Shown: positions 25,615 through 35,555, counted from the first letter of the stretch. The stretch: DNA of 64,000 nucleotides from Pseudonocardia abyssalis (GCF_019263705.2 NZ_JADQDK010000001.1:4774001-4838000), one strand, 5' to 3'. Made by a program: numbers and translations. Notes: generated by a model from the sequence alone, not told the origin.

Positions 25615-27300
25615 CTATCGGGGACGCGGGGACGGGGTCGGGCGGGGTGCGAACGCATCGACCGTCGGCCGCGGCGCGACGGACGCGACCGCCGGACGGC
25701 CCGCGGCGCCGGCACCGGTCAGCGAGCGCACCTCCATCTCGGCGTAGCGGCGGTCGGCGTCGTCGTCGCGCGGGCCGAGGAACGTGCCGATCGCCCCGAG
25801 CAGGAACGACAGGGGGATCGACACGATGCCCGGGTTGGCCAGCGGGAACAGCGCGAAGTCGGCGCCGGGGATCATCGAGGTGGGCTGGCCCGACACGGCG
25901 GGCGAGACGATCACCAGGAACAGGGCCGTGCCCATCCCGCCGTACATGCTGTAGAGCGCGCCGGTGGTGTTGAACCGCTTCCAGAACAGCGAGTAGACCA
26001 GCGACGCCATGTTCGCCGACGCGGCCACCGCGAACGCGAGCGCGACGAGCACCGCGACGTTCTGCCCGTTGGCCAGGATCCCGCCGCCGACGGCCACCAG
26101 GCCGACGACGAGCGCGGTCCGCCGGGCCACACGGACCTCCTCGGCCGGCTCGGCCCGTCCCTTCTTGATGACGTTGGCGTACACGTCGTGCGCGAACGAC
26201 GCGGACGCCGCGATCGTCAGCCCCGCGACGACGGCGAGGATCGTGGCGAACGCGACCGCGGCGACGATCCCGAGCAGCAGCTCCCCGCCGAGTCGGTAGG
26301 CCAGCAGCGGGGCCGCGGAGTTCGACGCGCCGGGAGACGCCGCGATGACGTCGGCGCCGACCAGCGCGGTCGCGCCGTAGCCGATCGCCAGCACGCACAG
26401 GAAGAAGCCGCCGATGAGCCAGATCGCCCAGACCACCGAACGGCGGGCCTCCTGGGCGTTGGGCACCGTGTAGAAGCGCATGAGGATGTGCGGCAGGCTC
26501 GCCGGGCCGAGGATCGCGGCCAGCGACAGCGAGATGAAGTCGATCTTCGAGAGCTCGGTGCGCCCGTACTGCAGACCCGGCGCGAGCAGCGCCTCGCCCC
26601 CCTTCGGGCTGTTGTCGACCGCCGCGCCCAGCAGGTTCGAGAAGTTGAACCCGTACCGCCCGAGCACCCACGCGGCCAGCACCAGACCGGTCAGGATGAG
26701 CAGGTTGGCCTTGAAGATCTGCACCCACGTGGTGCCCTTCATGCCGCCCACCAGCACGTAGACGATCATGACGGCGCCGACGACCGCGATCACGACGCTC
26801 TGCGCGAACCGGTTCGAGTTGGGGATGCCCAGCAGCAGCGCGATCAGGCCACCCGCCCCCGCGATCTGCGCGATCAGGTAGAGCACCGACACCAGCAGCG
26901 TCGACGTGGCCGCGGCGGAGCGCACCGGGCGCTGACGCAGCCGGAAGCTCAGGACGTCGCCCATCGTGTAGCGGCCGGTGTTGCGCAGCCACTCCGCGAT
27001 CAGCAGCAGCGCCACCAGCCACCCGACGAACGAGCCGATCGCGTAGAGCAGGCCGTCGTAGCCGAAGACGGCGACGGCGCCCGCGATGCCCAGGAACGCC
27101 GCGGCGGAGAGGTAGTCCCCGGCCAGCGCGACGCCGTTCTGCGCACCGGTGAAGTTGCTGCCCCCGGTGTAGTAGTGGGCCGCGGTCCGGTTGCCCCGCC
27201 CGGAGCGGAGCACCACCACCAGGGTAAGCAGCACGAATGCGCCGAAGATCGTCACATTGACGGTGGGGTTCCCCACCGCAGCCGGTTGCGCGAGCAGCAC
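25615..27300 (-). CDS. Sodium:solute symporter, ActP-like
   Basis: A 561-residue SSS-family transporter with about 13 helices. It has the family's signature regions: YYTGGSNFTGAQNGVALAGDYLSAAAFLGIAG near the N-terminus and LPHILMRFYTVPNAQEARRSVVWAIW in the middle, as in cation/acetate symporters. It probably takes up acetate or another short carboxylate with a cation. Unlike its close paralog at 29893-31506, it has no DUF485 gene upstream. The C-terminal tail is Pro/Arg-rich. GTG 27300 is the start; the divergent P450 gene lies 99 bp away. Confidence 0.85.
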   Translation of the reverse strand: MLLAQPAAVGNPTVNVTIFGAFVLLTLVVVLRSGRGNRTAAHYYTGGSNFTGAQNGVALAGDYLSAAAFLGIAGAVAVFGYDGLLYAIGSFVGWLVALLLIAEWLRNTGRYTMGDVLSFRLRQRPVRSAAATSTLLVSVLYLIAQIAGAGGLIALLLGIPNSNRFAQSVVIAVVGAVMIVYVLVGGMKGTTWVQIFKANLLILTGLVLAAWVLGRYGFNFSNLLGAAVDNSPKGGEALLAPGLQYGRTELSKIDFISLSLAAILGPASLPHILMRFYTVPNAQEARRSVVWAIWLIGGFFLCVLAIGYGATALVGADVIAASPGASNSAAPLLAYRLGGELLLGIVAAVAFATILAVVAGLTIAASASFAHDVYANVIKKGRAEPAEEVRVARRTALVVGLVAVGGGILANGQNVAVLVALAFAVAASANMASLVYSLFWKRFNTTGALYSMYGGMGTALFLVIVSPAVSGQPTSMIPGADFALFPLANPGIVSIPLSFLLGAIGTFLGPRDDDADRRYAEMEVRSLTGAGAAGRPAVASVAPRPTVDAFAPRPTPSPRPR

Positions 27301-27399
27301 GTCGTCGTCCCTCCAGGGCAGAATGCGGGCACCGCCCGTGACTTGTCCAACGACGCCGGATGCGTTGAGTCACTAATTGGTCACGTTGGGAGACACTCG

Positions 27400-28563
27400 G
27401 TGCCCCTGTTCGACCCGGCCGACCACGGCTTCCTGGCCGATCCCTACCCGGCGTTCGCCGTACTGAGGGCGCTCGGCCCGGTGCACGACCACCCCCTGCT
27501 CGGCACCCCCGTCGCCGTCTCGCACGCGGCCTGCTCGGCGCTGCTACGGGGCCGCGACCTGGGCCGGATCTGGGCCGACGCCGAACCGGCCGACGAGTTC
27601 GGCGCGTTCAACCTGCTGCACCGCAACTCGCTGCTCGAGCGCGAGGGCGAGCCCCACCACCGGCTGCGCGGGCTCGTCGCGGGCGCGTTCAACCGCGGCC
27701 ACACCGCCCGGCTCGAACCGTGGGTGCGCGGCCTGGCGACCCGGCTGGTCGACGACCTCGCGGCCGGCATCGCCGCCGACGGGCGCGCCGACGTGATCGC
27801 CGGCCTCGCCGCGACCCTGCCGGTGGAGGTCATCGCGGAGCTGCTCGGCGTGCCGGAGCCGGAGCGGTCGGCGCTGCGCGGCTGGTCCAACTCGATCGTC
27901 GCGATGTACGAGCCGGGAGTCGACGGCGACCGGCGGGCCGCCGCCGAGCGGGCGAGTGCCGAGTTCGTCGACGCGCTGCGCGGTCTCGCCGACCACCGGC
28001 GCCGCCACCCCGGGGAGGACCTGGTGAGCGACCTCGTCGCCGCCGGGGTCGGGTCCGACGAGCTCGTCGGCACCGCGGCGCTGCTGCTGATGGCCGGGCA
28101 CGAGGCCACGGTCAACGTCATCGGCAACGGTGTGCTCGCCCTGCTGCGTCATCCCGTGCAGTGGTCGGTCCTCGCGACGGCGCCGCTGGCCCCCGCCGTC
28201 GAGGAGCTGATCCGCTACGACCCGCCGCTGCAGCTGTTCGAGCGCACGGCCGTCGTCGACACCGAGGTGGCCGGGCACCCCGTGCCCGCGGGCACCCGGA
28301 TCGCGGCGCTGCTCGGTGCGGCCGCGCGCGACGCGCAGGTGTTCGAGCGGCCCGACGAGCTCGACGTGACCCGCTCGCACAACCCGCACCTGGGCTTCGG
28401 GCTCGGCGTGCACTACTGCCTGGGCGCCCCGCTGGCCCGCCTGGAGGTCGCGGCGGCCCTCGACGCGCTGCGCACGCGGCTCCCCGACCTCGCGCTCGCC
28501 GCCGAGCCCGAGCGGCGTCCGAGCTTCGTCATGCGCGGGCTGCGGACGCTGCCCGTGCGGTAG
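27400..28563 (+). CDS. Cytochrome P450
   Basis: A 387-residue P450. The I-helix oxygen-activation motif is MAGHEATVN near 227-235, the ExxR motif EELIR near 268, and the heme-binding loop FGLGVHYCLG has its Cys near residue 339. It is soluble. Ferredoxin and reductase partners are not next to it. Size and motifs fit bacterial class I P450s; the substrate is unknown. GTG 27400 was chosen because GGGAG lies 7 nt upstream. A hairpin terminator follows. Confidence 0.9.
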   Translation: MPLFDPADHGFLADPYPAFAVLRALGPVHDHPLLGTPVAVSHAACSALLRGRDLGRIWADAEPADEFGAFNLLHRNSLLEREGEPHHRLRGLVAGAFNRGHTARLEPWVRGLATRLVDDLAAGIAADGRADVIAGLAATLPVEVIAELLGVPEPERSALRGWSNSIVAMYEPGVDGDRRAAAERASAEFVDALRGLADHRRRHPGEDLVSDLVAAGVGSDELVGTAALLLMAGHEATVNVIGNGVLALLRHPVQWSVLATAPLAPAVEELIRYDPPLQLFERTAVVDTEVAGHPVPAGTRIAALLGAAARDAQVFERPDELDVTRSHNPHLGFGLGVHYCLGAPLARLEVAAALDALRTRLPDLALAAEPERRPSFVMRGLRTLPVR

Positions 28564-28570
28564 CTCGTGC

Positions 28571-28602
28571 GCGGGAACGCTCGCCCGGACGGCCGTTCCC
28601 GC
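28571..28602. terminator. Hairpin terminator between convergent genes
   Basis: GCGGGAACG (28571-28579) pairs with CGTTCCCGC (28594-28602) across a 14-nt loop, between the P450 stop and the DUF4328 stop. No U-tract is seen. Confidence 0.6.
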
Positions 28603-29511
28603 TCACGGCCGGACGGCGACCAGCAGTTCCCGACGGTCGGTGCGGGCCGGGGCGAGCAGGCGGGTCAGGCGGGTGATCAGCACCGCGGTGACGCCCGCGA
28701 CGGCCGCGGCGAGCAGGTCGAGCAGCGCATGCAGCACCACGCCGTCGGCCCGGGACTGCACGCCGGTGCGCAGGCTCCACAGCAGCACCACCGCCGACAG
28801 CACGACGCCCGCGGCCCACAGTCCCCACCAGACGAGCACGAGCCGCGAGGGCTGCGGCCGCTCGACGGCGGGGCGGCCGAGCGCGGTGTGCTCGATCTCG
28901 GCGAACACCGCACCGGGCACGGCGAGGTTCACCCCGGGGACCACCCAGCCGACGACGACGTCGCGGGCCCGCCGCGACGGCACCACCCCGGCCGCGGTGG
29001 CCGCGGCCGCCGTGGCCCGCACCGTCCACAGCACGACGAGCGCGCCGACGAGCAGGGTCAGGATCGGGGCGATGGTGCCCGCGGAGAGCACCAGTGCGTC
29101 GGACGCGGCGACGACCGGCGCGCTCAGGGCGTCGGCGCGGCTGGCGAGCAGCAGGCCGTAACGCCAGGCCTCGGAGCCCGCGGCGACCAGCGCGACCGCC
29201 ACTGTGGCCCACAGCAGCGGAACCACGGTGCCCGCGACCGAGCGCGCCGCGGCGAGCGGCCCGGGAGCAGCCGGACCGGACGACCGGACCCAGGGCAGCG
29301 CCGGGTACCCGCCCGCCGGCCGCAGGCGGTAGCGCGGCGGCCCCGCGTACGGCCGGCGAGGGACGGGTACGACGGGCGGGGTGTCGGGCGCGGGCGGGAG
29401 CGCCACCCACTCCAGTGCGGCCAGGTACCGCCCGCAGTACGGGCAGAACGGACCCGCCTCCGGCGCCGACGTGCGACGGCAGCGGGGACAGGTCTGCGGT
29501 CCTGGAGGCAC
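28603..29511 (-). CDS. DUF4328 membrane protein with N-terminal zinc ribbon
   Basis: A 302-residue protein. The N-terminus has two CxxC pairs (CPRC and CPYCG) about 17 residues apart, a zinc-ribbon. After a Pro-rich linker come five or six membrane helices with the DUF4328 pattern (WGVVPSRRARDVVVGWVVPGVNLAVPG, ending VLHALLDLLAAAVAGVTAVLITRLT). Actinobacterial DUF4328 proteins often have this organisation; their function is unknown. GTG 29511 was chosen; no strong ribosome-binding site is seen and it lies 8 nt after the rhodanese gene. Confidence 0.75.
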   Translation of the reverse strand: MPPGPQTCPRCRRTSAPEAGPFCPYCGRYLAALEWVALPPAPDTPPVVPVPRRPYAGPPRYRLRPAGGYPALPWVRSSGPAAPGPLAAARSVAGTVVPLLWATVAVALVAAGSEAWRYGLLLASRADALSAPVVAASDALVLSAGTIAPILTLLVGALVVLWTVRATAAAATAAGVVPSRRARDVVVGWVVPGVNLAVPGAVFAEIEHTALGRPAVERPQPSRLVLVWWGLWAAGVVLSAVVLLWSLRTGVQSRADGVVLHALLDLLAAAVAGVTAVLITRLTRLLAPARTDRRELLVAVRP

Positions 29512-29519
29512 CGGAGGGC

Positions 29520-29843
29520 TCAGACGATCGCCGGGACGGCGCCACCCTCGGCGACGACCGGGCGGCCCTGCGCGGCCCAGCCCTGCATCCCGCCCTCGAC
29601 GTTGACGGCCGGGTGGCCCTGCGCCACGAGGTACTGCACGACCTGCGCCGACCGGCCACCGGAGCGGCAGACGACGTAGAGCGGGTCGTCGGAGGGGACC
29701 TCGGTCAGGCGGGCGGTGAGCTCGGACATCGGCAGGTGTCGCGCGCCGGGCGCATGGCCGGCGTCCCACTCGTTCGTCTCGCGGACGTCGAGCATCGCGG
29801 CCTCGGCGGGCACCTGCGCCGCCGGCACGGAAGGAACGGTCAT
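29520..29843 (-). CDS. Rhodanese-like domain protein
   Basis: A 107-residue single-domain rhodanese. The active-site loop CRSGGRS begins with Cys 59, the typical six-residue loop with the following Arg/Ser; DVRETNEWDAGHAPGARHLP at the start is the usual N-terminal signature. Such proteins move sulfane sulfur (thiosulfate or polysulfide as donor) or act in detoxification. ATG 29843 is the natural start. It lies just upstream of the DUF4328 gene on the same strand. Confidence 0.88.
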   Translation of the reverse strand: MTVPSVPAAQVPAEAAMLDVRETNEWDAGHAPGARHLPMSELTARLTEVPSDDPLYVVCRSGGRSAQVVQYLVAQGHPAVNVEGGMQGWAAQGRPVVAEGGAVPAIV

Positions 29844-29892
29844 GCGGCCGATCCTCCCACGCACCGGAGTCAGGCCCCGGTGAGGACGAGGA

Positions 29893-31506
29893 TCAGTGCC
29901 GGGTCGCCTTCTCCGACCCGGCGCCGGTGAGGGAGCGGACCTCCATCTCGGCGTACTTGGCGTGGTCGAAGTGGCGCGACCCGCCGACGTAGGTGCCGAT
30001 GATCCCCAGCAGGAACGACAGCGGGATCGACACGATGCCCGGGTTCTCCAGCGGGAAGAACGCGAACCCGCCGTTCGGGAGGATCACGCTCTTCGGCCCG
30101 GACACCACCGGCGAGAAGACGATCAGCAGCACGCAGCTGGCGAGGCCGCCGTAGATGCTGAACAGCGCGCCCATCGTGTTGAACCGCTTCCAGAACAGCG
30201 AGTACAGGGTCGTCGGCAGGTTCGCCGAGGCCGCGACGGCGAACGCCAGCGCCACCAGAAACGCGATGTTGATGCCGTTGACCAGGATCCCGCCGACGAT
30301 CGCGACCGCACCGACGACCAGCGCCGTCATCCGGGCCACGCGCACCTCGGCGTCCGGCGACGCCTCGCCGCGCTTGATCACGTTGGCGTAGACGTCGTGC
30401 GCGAACGACGCCGACGCCGTGATCGTCAGACCGGCGACGACCGCGAGGATCGTCGCGAAGGCGACCGCGGAGATGATGCCGAGCAGGATCTCCCCGCCGA
30501 GCTGGTAGGCCAGCAGCGGCGCGGCGGAGTTCTGCCCGCCGGGGGCGGCCGCGATGGCCTCCGGACCCACGAGAGCCGCGGCGCCGTAGCCGAGGACCAG
30601 CGTGAACAGGTAGAACACGCCGATCAGCCAGATCGCCCAGACCACCGAGCGGCGGGCCTCGACGGCCGTGGGCACGGTGTAGAAGCGCATGAGGATGTGC
30701 GGCAGGCCCGCGGTGCCGAGCACGAGCGCGAGGCCGAGGGAGATGAAGTCGATCGGGTTCGTGTACTGCAGGCCCGGCGCGAGCAGGGCCTCGCCGCGCT
30801 CGGGGCTGTTGGCGACGGCCCGGCCGAGCAGCTCGGACAGGTTGAACCCGACGATGCCGAGGACCCACGTCGTCATCACCGCGGCGCCGACGATCAGCAG
30901 CCCGGCCTTGATGATCTGCACGTAGGTGGTGCCCTTCATGCCGCCCACGAGCACGTAGACGATCATGAGGACGCCGACGACCGCGATCACGACGCTCTGG
31001 CCGAGTCGGTCGGTGTTCGGGATCTGCAGCAGCAGCGCGATCAGGCCGCCCGCGCCGGCCATCTGCGCGAGCAGGTAGAAGAACGACACGACCAGCGTCG
31101 ACGTGGCCGCCGCGGCGCGGACCGGCCGCTGGCGCATCCGGAACGCGAGGACGTCGCCCATCGTGAACTTGCCGGTGTTGCGCAGCAGCTCCGCCACCAG
31201 CAGCAGCGCGACGAGCCACGCGACCAGGAACCCGATCGAGTACAGGAAGCCGTCGTAACCGTTGAGCGCGATGGCGCCGGCGATGCCGAGGAACGACGCG
31301 GCGGAGAGGTAGTCACCCGCGATGGCGACGCCGTTCTGCGGGCCGGTGAACGAGCGGCCCGCCGCGTAGTAGTCCGACGCCGACCGGTTGGTGCGGCTGG
31401 CGCGGTAGACGAAGTACAGGGTGACGAGCACGAACGCGGCGAAGATGCCGACGTTCAGCCCGACGTTGCCGACCTGCGTGGGGTCGGCCGCCTGGGTTGG
31501 AACCAT
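29893..31506 (-). CDS. Sodium:solute symporter, ActP-like (with DUF485 partner)
   Basis: A 537-residue SSS transporter, clearly a paralog of the gene at 25615-27300 along its whole length (for example YYAAGRSFTGPQNGVAIAGDYLSAASFLGIAG and LPHILMRFYTVPTAVEARRSVVWAIW). ActP-type systems carry acetate and related monocarboxylates; the shared DUF485 neighbour supports this. ATG 31506 overlaps the DUF485 stop (TGATG), so the two are co-translated. The 5-prime-most alternative is TTG 31509. Confidence 0.87.
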   Translation of the reverse strand: MVPTQAADPTQVGNVGLNVGIFAAFVLVTLYFVYRASRTNRSASDYYAAGRSFTGPQNGVAIAGDYLSAASFLGIAGAIALNGYDGFLYSIGFLVAWLVALLLVAELLRNTGKFTMGDVLAFRMRQRPVRAAAATSTLVVSFFYLLAQMAGAGGLIALLLQIPNTDRLGQSVVIAVVGVLMIVYVLVGGMKGTTYVQIIKAGLLIVGAAVMTTWVLGIVGFNLSELLGRAVANSPERGEALLAPGLQYTNPIDFISLGLALVLGTAGLPHILMRFYTVPTAVEARRSVVWAIWLIGVFYLFTLVLGYGAAALVGPEAIAAAPGGQNSAAPLLAYQLGGEILLGIISAVAFATILAVVAGLTITASASFAHDVYANVIKRGEASPDAEVRVARMTALVVGAVAIVGGILVNGINIAFLVALAFAVAASANLPTTLYSLFWKRFNTMGALFSIYGGLASCVLLIVFSPVVSGPKSVILPNGGFAFFPLENPGIVSIPLSFLLGIIGTYVGGSRHFDHAKYAEMEVRSLTGAGSEKATRH

Positions 31507-31838
31507 CAACGCCCACCCTCGACACGTTGCCGGATGCGCTCGGCCGCGGGGTCGAGGTGCTTGTTGGCGTACCGCACGTAGATCGTGGTGATCGCGAACG
31601 TGGTGACGAACTGCAGCAGGCCGATGACCAGGCCCATGGTGATGTTGCCGGACACCTTGATCGCCATGAAGTCACGCGCGTAGGACGCGAGCAGCACGTA
31701 GGCGAGGTACCAGATCAGGAACGCCGCGCTCATCGGGAACACGAACCGCCGCAGCCGCGACCGCAGTGCCGCGAACTCGTCGCTGTCCTGGACCTCTTCG
31801 TAGACGGTCCTCGTCGATCGATCGCCGACCATGCTCAT
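31506..31838 (-). CDS. DUF485 membrane protein (symporter partner)
   Basis: A 110-residue protein with two membrane helices (about 35-57 and 70-92) and short charged ends (YEEVQDSDEFAALRSRLRRF at the start). This is DUF485, usually encoded directly before an acetate-type SSS transporter, as here, where the genes share the TGATG junction. It is thought to assist or assemble with the transporter. Confidence 0.9.
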   Translation of the reverse strand: MSMVGDRSTRTVYEEVQDSDEFAALRSRLRRFVFPMSAAFLIWYLAYVLLASYARDFMAIKVSGNITMGLVIGLLQFVTTFAITTIYVRYANKHLDPAAERIRQRVEGGR

Positions 31839-31954
31839 GGCGGGCCTCCCTCGTCCTGGCTTCGGCCCGTGCAGGGCCCACTACCCAGTCGAACGAGGGG
31901 CCATCCACACGGGAACGCGGGAATACTCCAACGGGTACACAGCGCACGCAATAC

Positions 31955-33724
31955 CTAACGCACTGTGCGGCGGTCCTGGTCCGTCAGGCGGTCGCGGGTG
32001 AGGCCGAGGCGCTCGGGAGCGTGCAGGCGCAGCAGGATCTGGTCGACGTCGGTCGGCCGGCGGTCGCGCGTGAACAGGCTGACGACCACCATCGTCGCGA
32101 ACGCCGCGGGCACGCTGACGATCGCCGGGCGGTAGAGGAGCACGCCGAGCACGCCCGGGCCGCCGAGACCCGCGAGGCTGACCGCCACCGCCCCCGCCGA
32201 CAGGACACCGCCGACCAGCAGACCGGCCACCGCCCCGCGGTCGGTGAGCCCGCGCCACCAGATGCCGAGCATCAGCAACGGGCAGAACGTCGACGCGGCC
32301 ACCGCGAACACCAGCGCGACGGCCTCGGAGAAGTCGAGCCGCTGCACCCCCAGCGCGAGCCCGAGCGGCACGATCCCGGCGAGCACGGCAGCGAACCGGA
32401 AGTCGCGCACCCGCCTGCGGTGGAACACGTCCGTGGACAGCACCCCGGCGACGCTGACGATCAGGCCCGACGACGTCGACAGGAACGCGGCCCACGCACC
32501 CGCCGCGACGAGTGCCCCGATCGCGATCCCCGCCCAGCCGGTGCCCAGCACCGCGGTGGGGAGCAGCAGCACCGCCGCGTCGGTCTCGCCGCTGACCAGC
32601 AGTTGCGGCGTGTAGAGCCGCGAGAGGGCCCCCAGCACCGTGACCGTGATGTAGAAGCCGCCGAGCAGGGCGAGCACGGCGACGGCGCTGCGGCGGGCCG
32701 TGCGCCCGTCGGGGTTGGTGTAGAAGCGCACGAGCACGTGCGGCAGGCCCATCGTGCCCAGGAACGTGGCGATGATCAGCGAGTAGACCGCCAGCAGGCC
32801 GTTCTGCCTGCCCTCCGGGAACGGGGTGATCCATTCGGCGTCGTCGGCCGGGGTGCCCGCGACGACCGGCACCGTCGCGCCCGCGGCGAACCCGAGCTGG
32901 GCCCCCTCCTCAGCCGCGTGCAGGCCGGGCTCCCAGCGCAGCCCGGCGTCGCGGACGTCGATGCCGTCGATCCGGCCGGTGGCGACGAGCTCGGTCGGCA
33001 CCCGCACGTCGAGCAGGACGTCGGTGCGGATGTCGACGGTGGTGGCACCGGGGAACTGCGGCGGCGCCGGGCGGTCGAACTCCTGGGCGTCGCCGAGGAA
33101 GTAGACGACCGCGACGATCGCCGGCAGCGCGACCGCGGTGAGCTTGAGCCAGTACTGGAACGCCTGCACGAACGTGATCGAGCGCATCCCGCCGAGCACG
33201 ACCGTCGCGACGACGACGATCCCCGCCGCGAGGACGCCCACCCAGGACGGCAGCACCCCGCCGGTGACGATCGTGACCGTCAGCCCGGCGCCCTGGAGCT
33301 GCGGCAGCACGTAGAGCCAGCCGATGAGCAGGACCAGGCCGGTGCAGACCCGGCGCAGCACCGGCGAGGCGAGGCGGGCCTCGGCGAAATCGGGCACCGT
33401 GTACGCCCCCGAGCGGCGCAGCGGCGCGGCCACGAACAGCACCAGCGCCAGGTATCCGGCGGTGAACCCGATCGGGTACCAGAGCGCGTCGGCGCCGTCG
33501 CGCAGGATCAGACCGGCGACGCCCAGGAACGACGCCGCCGACAGGTACTCCCCCGAGATCGCCCCGGCGTTGGCCTTCGGGCCCACCGTGCGCGAGGCGA
33601 CCAGGAAGTCCGAGGTACTACGCGCGACCCGCACACCGAGCGAACCGATCACCGCGGTGACGACGGCGACGAGCACCATCGCACCCAGCCCGACCAGTGC
33701 GGCCGTGCTCACGCCGTCACCCAC
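31955..33724 (-). CDS. Sodium:solute symporter, long-loop type (first of two)
   Basis: A 589-residue SSS-family transporter with about 13 helices, a paralog of the next gene but distinct from the ActP-like pair. The segments SEY/GEYLSAASFLGVAG and GLPHVLVRFYTNPDGRTARR are the SSS signatures. A polar loop of about 90 residues (FPGATTVDIRTDV to GTPADDAEWITPF) separates helices near residue 200-310 and is probably extracytoplasmic. GTG 33724 or GTG 33712 could be the start; neither has a good ribosome-binding site. The substrate is probably a short carboxylate. Confidence 0.8.
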   Translation of the reverse strand: MGDGVSTAALVGLGAMVLVAVVTAVIGSLGVRVARSTSDFLVASRTVGPKANAGAISGEYLSAASFLGVAGLILRDGADALWYPIGFTAGYLALVLFVAAPLRRSGAYTVPDFAEARLASPVLRRVCTGLVLLIGWLYVLPQLQGAGLTVTIVTGGVLPSWVGVLAAGIVVVATVVLGGMRSITFVQAFQYWLKLTAVALPAIVAVVYFLGDAQEFDRPAPPQFPGATTVDIRTDVLLDVRVPTELVATGRIDGIDVRDAGLRWEPGLHAAEEGAQLGFAAGATVPVVAGTPADDAEWITPFPEGRQNGLLAVYSLIIATFLGTMGLPHVLVRFYTNPDGRTARRSAVAVLALLGGFYITVTVLGALSRLYTPQLLVSGETDAAVLLLPTAVLGTGWAGIAIGALVAAGAWAAFLSTSSGLIVSVAGVLSTDVFHRRRVRDFRFAAVLAGIVPLGLALGVQRLDFSEAVALVFAVAASTFCPLLMLGIWWRGLTDRGAVAGLLVGGVLSAGAVAVSLAGLGGPGVLGVLLYRPAIVSVPAAFATMVVVSLFTRDRRPTDVDQILLRLHAPERLGLTRDRLTDQDRRTVR

Positions 33725-33806
33725 ACAGGTAACGCGGCGGGTGGCATGCCGCCACTATGGCAAGTGGACCTACGTTCGGTCACCACCCGCCCCCCGGACG
33801 GGGGTG

Positions 33807-35552
33807 TCACGCCGGATCGGGGTCGGGATCGTCGTCGAGCCGGTCGTGGCTCAGGCCCAGCCGCTCGGGAGCGTGCAGGCGCAGCAGGGCGCGGTCGACG
33901 TCGGCGGGCACCTCGCCGCGCGTGAGACGGCTGACGAGCAGCATCGTCAGGAACGCGGCGGGCACGGTGACCGCGGCCGGGCGGTTGAGCAGCACCCCGA
34001 TCCAGCCGGGGGGCAGGACGGCGAACATGCTGACGGCGGTGCTCGCCCCGGACAGCCCGCCGCCGACCAGCACCCCGACGACGGCCCCGCGCGCGGTGAG
34101 CCCGCGCCACCAGATGCCGAGCACGAGCAACGGGCAGAACGTCGACGCGGCCACGGCGAACACCAGCGGCACGGTGAGCGAGAAGTCCAGCCGCGTCACC
34201 GACAGCGCGAGCGCGAGCGGCACGGCCGTCGACAACACCGCGGCCAGCCGGAAGTCGCGCCACCGCCCGGACAGCACGTCGGTGAACAGGACACCCGCGA
34301 GGCTCACCACGAGCCCCGACGACGTCGACAGGAACGCCGCGGCCGCCCCCGCAGCGACGAGCGCGCCGAGCAGCCACCCGAGCGGGCCCGGCCCGAGCGC
34401 CGCGACCGGGACGAGCAGCACGGCGGCGTCGGTCTGGCCGCTGACCAGCAGCTGCGGCGTGTAGAGCCGCGACAGCGCGCCGACGAGCGTGACCAGGACG
34501 TAGAAGCCGCCGATCATCGCCAGCACGATGACGGTGGTGCGGCGGGCCGCGCGGCCGTCGGGGTTGGTGTAGAAGCGCACGAGCACGTGCGGCAGGCCCA
34601 TCGTGCCGAGGAACCCGGCGATGAGGATGGAGTAGATCTCCAGCAGCTGGTCGGGCCGGTCGCCGGACATCGGTTCGAGCCACTCCCGGTCGGTCGCGGG
34701 CGTGCCCAGCACGGTCGGCACCGGGGAGTCGGCGGGGAACACGAGCCGGCTCCCGGCGAGGACCTGGTGCGACCCGGGCGCCCACTCCAGCGGGCCGTCG
34801 ACCGCCGACCCGTCGACGTCGCCGGTGGCGGCGACCCGGACCGGCTCGACGACCTGCAGCACGACGTCGGTGCGGATCGCCACGGTCGTCTCGGCCGGGA
34901 AGGTGGGCGCCGTCGGGCGGTCGAAGGTGTGGGTGTCGTTGAGGAAGATGCCGAGCACCACGACGGCCGGCACCAGCAGCGCCGTCAGCTTGAGCCAGTA
35001 CTGGAACGCCTGCACGAACGTGATGGACCGCATCCCGCCGCCCACGACCGTCGCGAGCACCACCACCCCGGCCGCCGCGACACCGGTCCACGCCGGCAGC
35101 GTGGTGAGGGTGGTGAGCGCGAGGCCCGCCCCCTGCAGCTGCGGGAGGAGGTAGAGCCAGCCGATGACCAGCACGAACACCGTGCACACGCGACGCAGCA
35201 GCGGTGAGGCGAGCCGGACCTCGGCGAAGTCCGGGACGGTGTAGGCCCCGGAGCGGCGCAGCGGAGCCGCCACGAACAGCACCAGCGCCAGGTAGCCCGC
35301 GACGAACGCCACCGGGTACCAGAGCGCGTCGGCGCCCTCCCGCAGGATCAGCCCGGCGATGCCCAGGAACGACGCCGCCGACAGGTACTCCCCGGAGATC
35401 GCGCTCGCGTTGGCCACCGGGCCGACGGTGCGCGAGGCCACCAGGAAGTCCGATGTGCTGCGTGCGACCCGCACCCCGTACGAGCCGATGACCGCCGAGA
35501 CGATCCCGACCAGCCCGATCGCGACGAGGGCGTACTGCGCGGACGGGCTCAC
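33807..35552 (-). CDS. Sodium:solute symporter, long-loop type (second of two)
   Basis: A 581-residue SSS transporter, very similar to the gene at 31955-33724 over nearly all its length, including the same long polar loop and the C-terminal PERLGLSHDRL motif. The tandem pair looks like a gene duplication. It starts at GTG 35552, 3 nt after the stop of the upstream 520-residue membrane protein, so the two are co-translated. That protein and the LytTR regulator just upstream suggest a two-component-controlled carboxylate uptake operon. Confidence 0.83.
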   Translation of the reverse strand: MSPSAQYALVAIGLVGIVSAVIGSYGVRVARSTSDFLVASRTVGPVANASAISGEYLSAASFLGIAGLILREGADALWYPVAFVAGYLALVLFVAAPLRRSGAYTVPDFAEVRLASPLLRRVCTVFVLVIGWLYLLPQLQGAGLALTTLTTLPAWTGVAAAGVVVLATVVGGGMRSITFVQAFQYWLKLTALLVPAVVVLGIFLNDTHTFDRPTAPTFPAETTVAIRTDVVLQVVEPVRVAATGDVDGSAVDGPLEWAPGSHQVLAGSRLVFPADSPVPTVLGTPATDREWLEPMSGDRPDQLLEIYSILIAGFLGTMGLPHVLVRFYTNPDGRAARRTTVIVLAMIGGFYVLVTLVGALSRLYTPQLLVSGQTDAAVLLVPVAALGPGPLGWLLGALVAAGAAAAFLSTSSGLVVSLAGVLFTDVLSGRWRDFRLAAVLSTAVPLALALSVTRLDFSLTVPLVFAVAASTFCPLLVLGIWWRGLTARGAVVGVLVGGGLSGASTAVSMFAVLPPGWIGVLLNRPAAVTVPAAFLTMLLVSRLTRGEVPADVDRALLRLHAPERLGLSHDRLDDDPDPDPA

Positions 35553-35555
35553 GCG

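Noticed and set aside
25039..27399. Plus-strand open frame leading into the P450 gene
   Set aside because: Only the part from GTG 27400 matches a P450; the upstream part is the reverse complement of the SEC-C and symporter genes and reads as Arg/Asp/Gln-rich filler.
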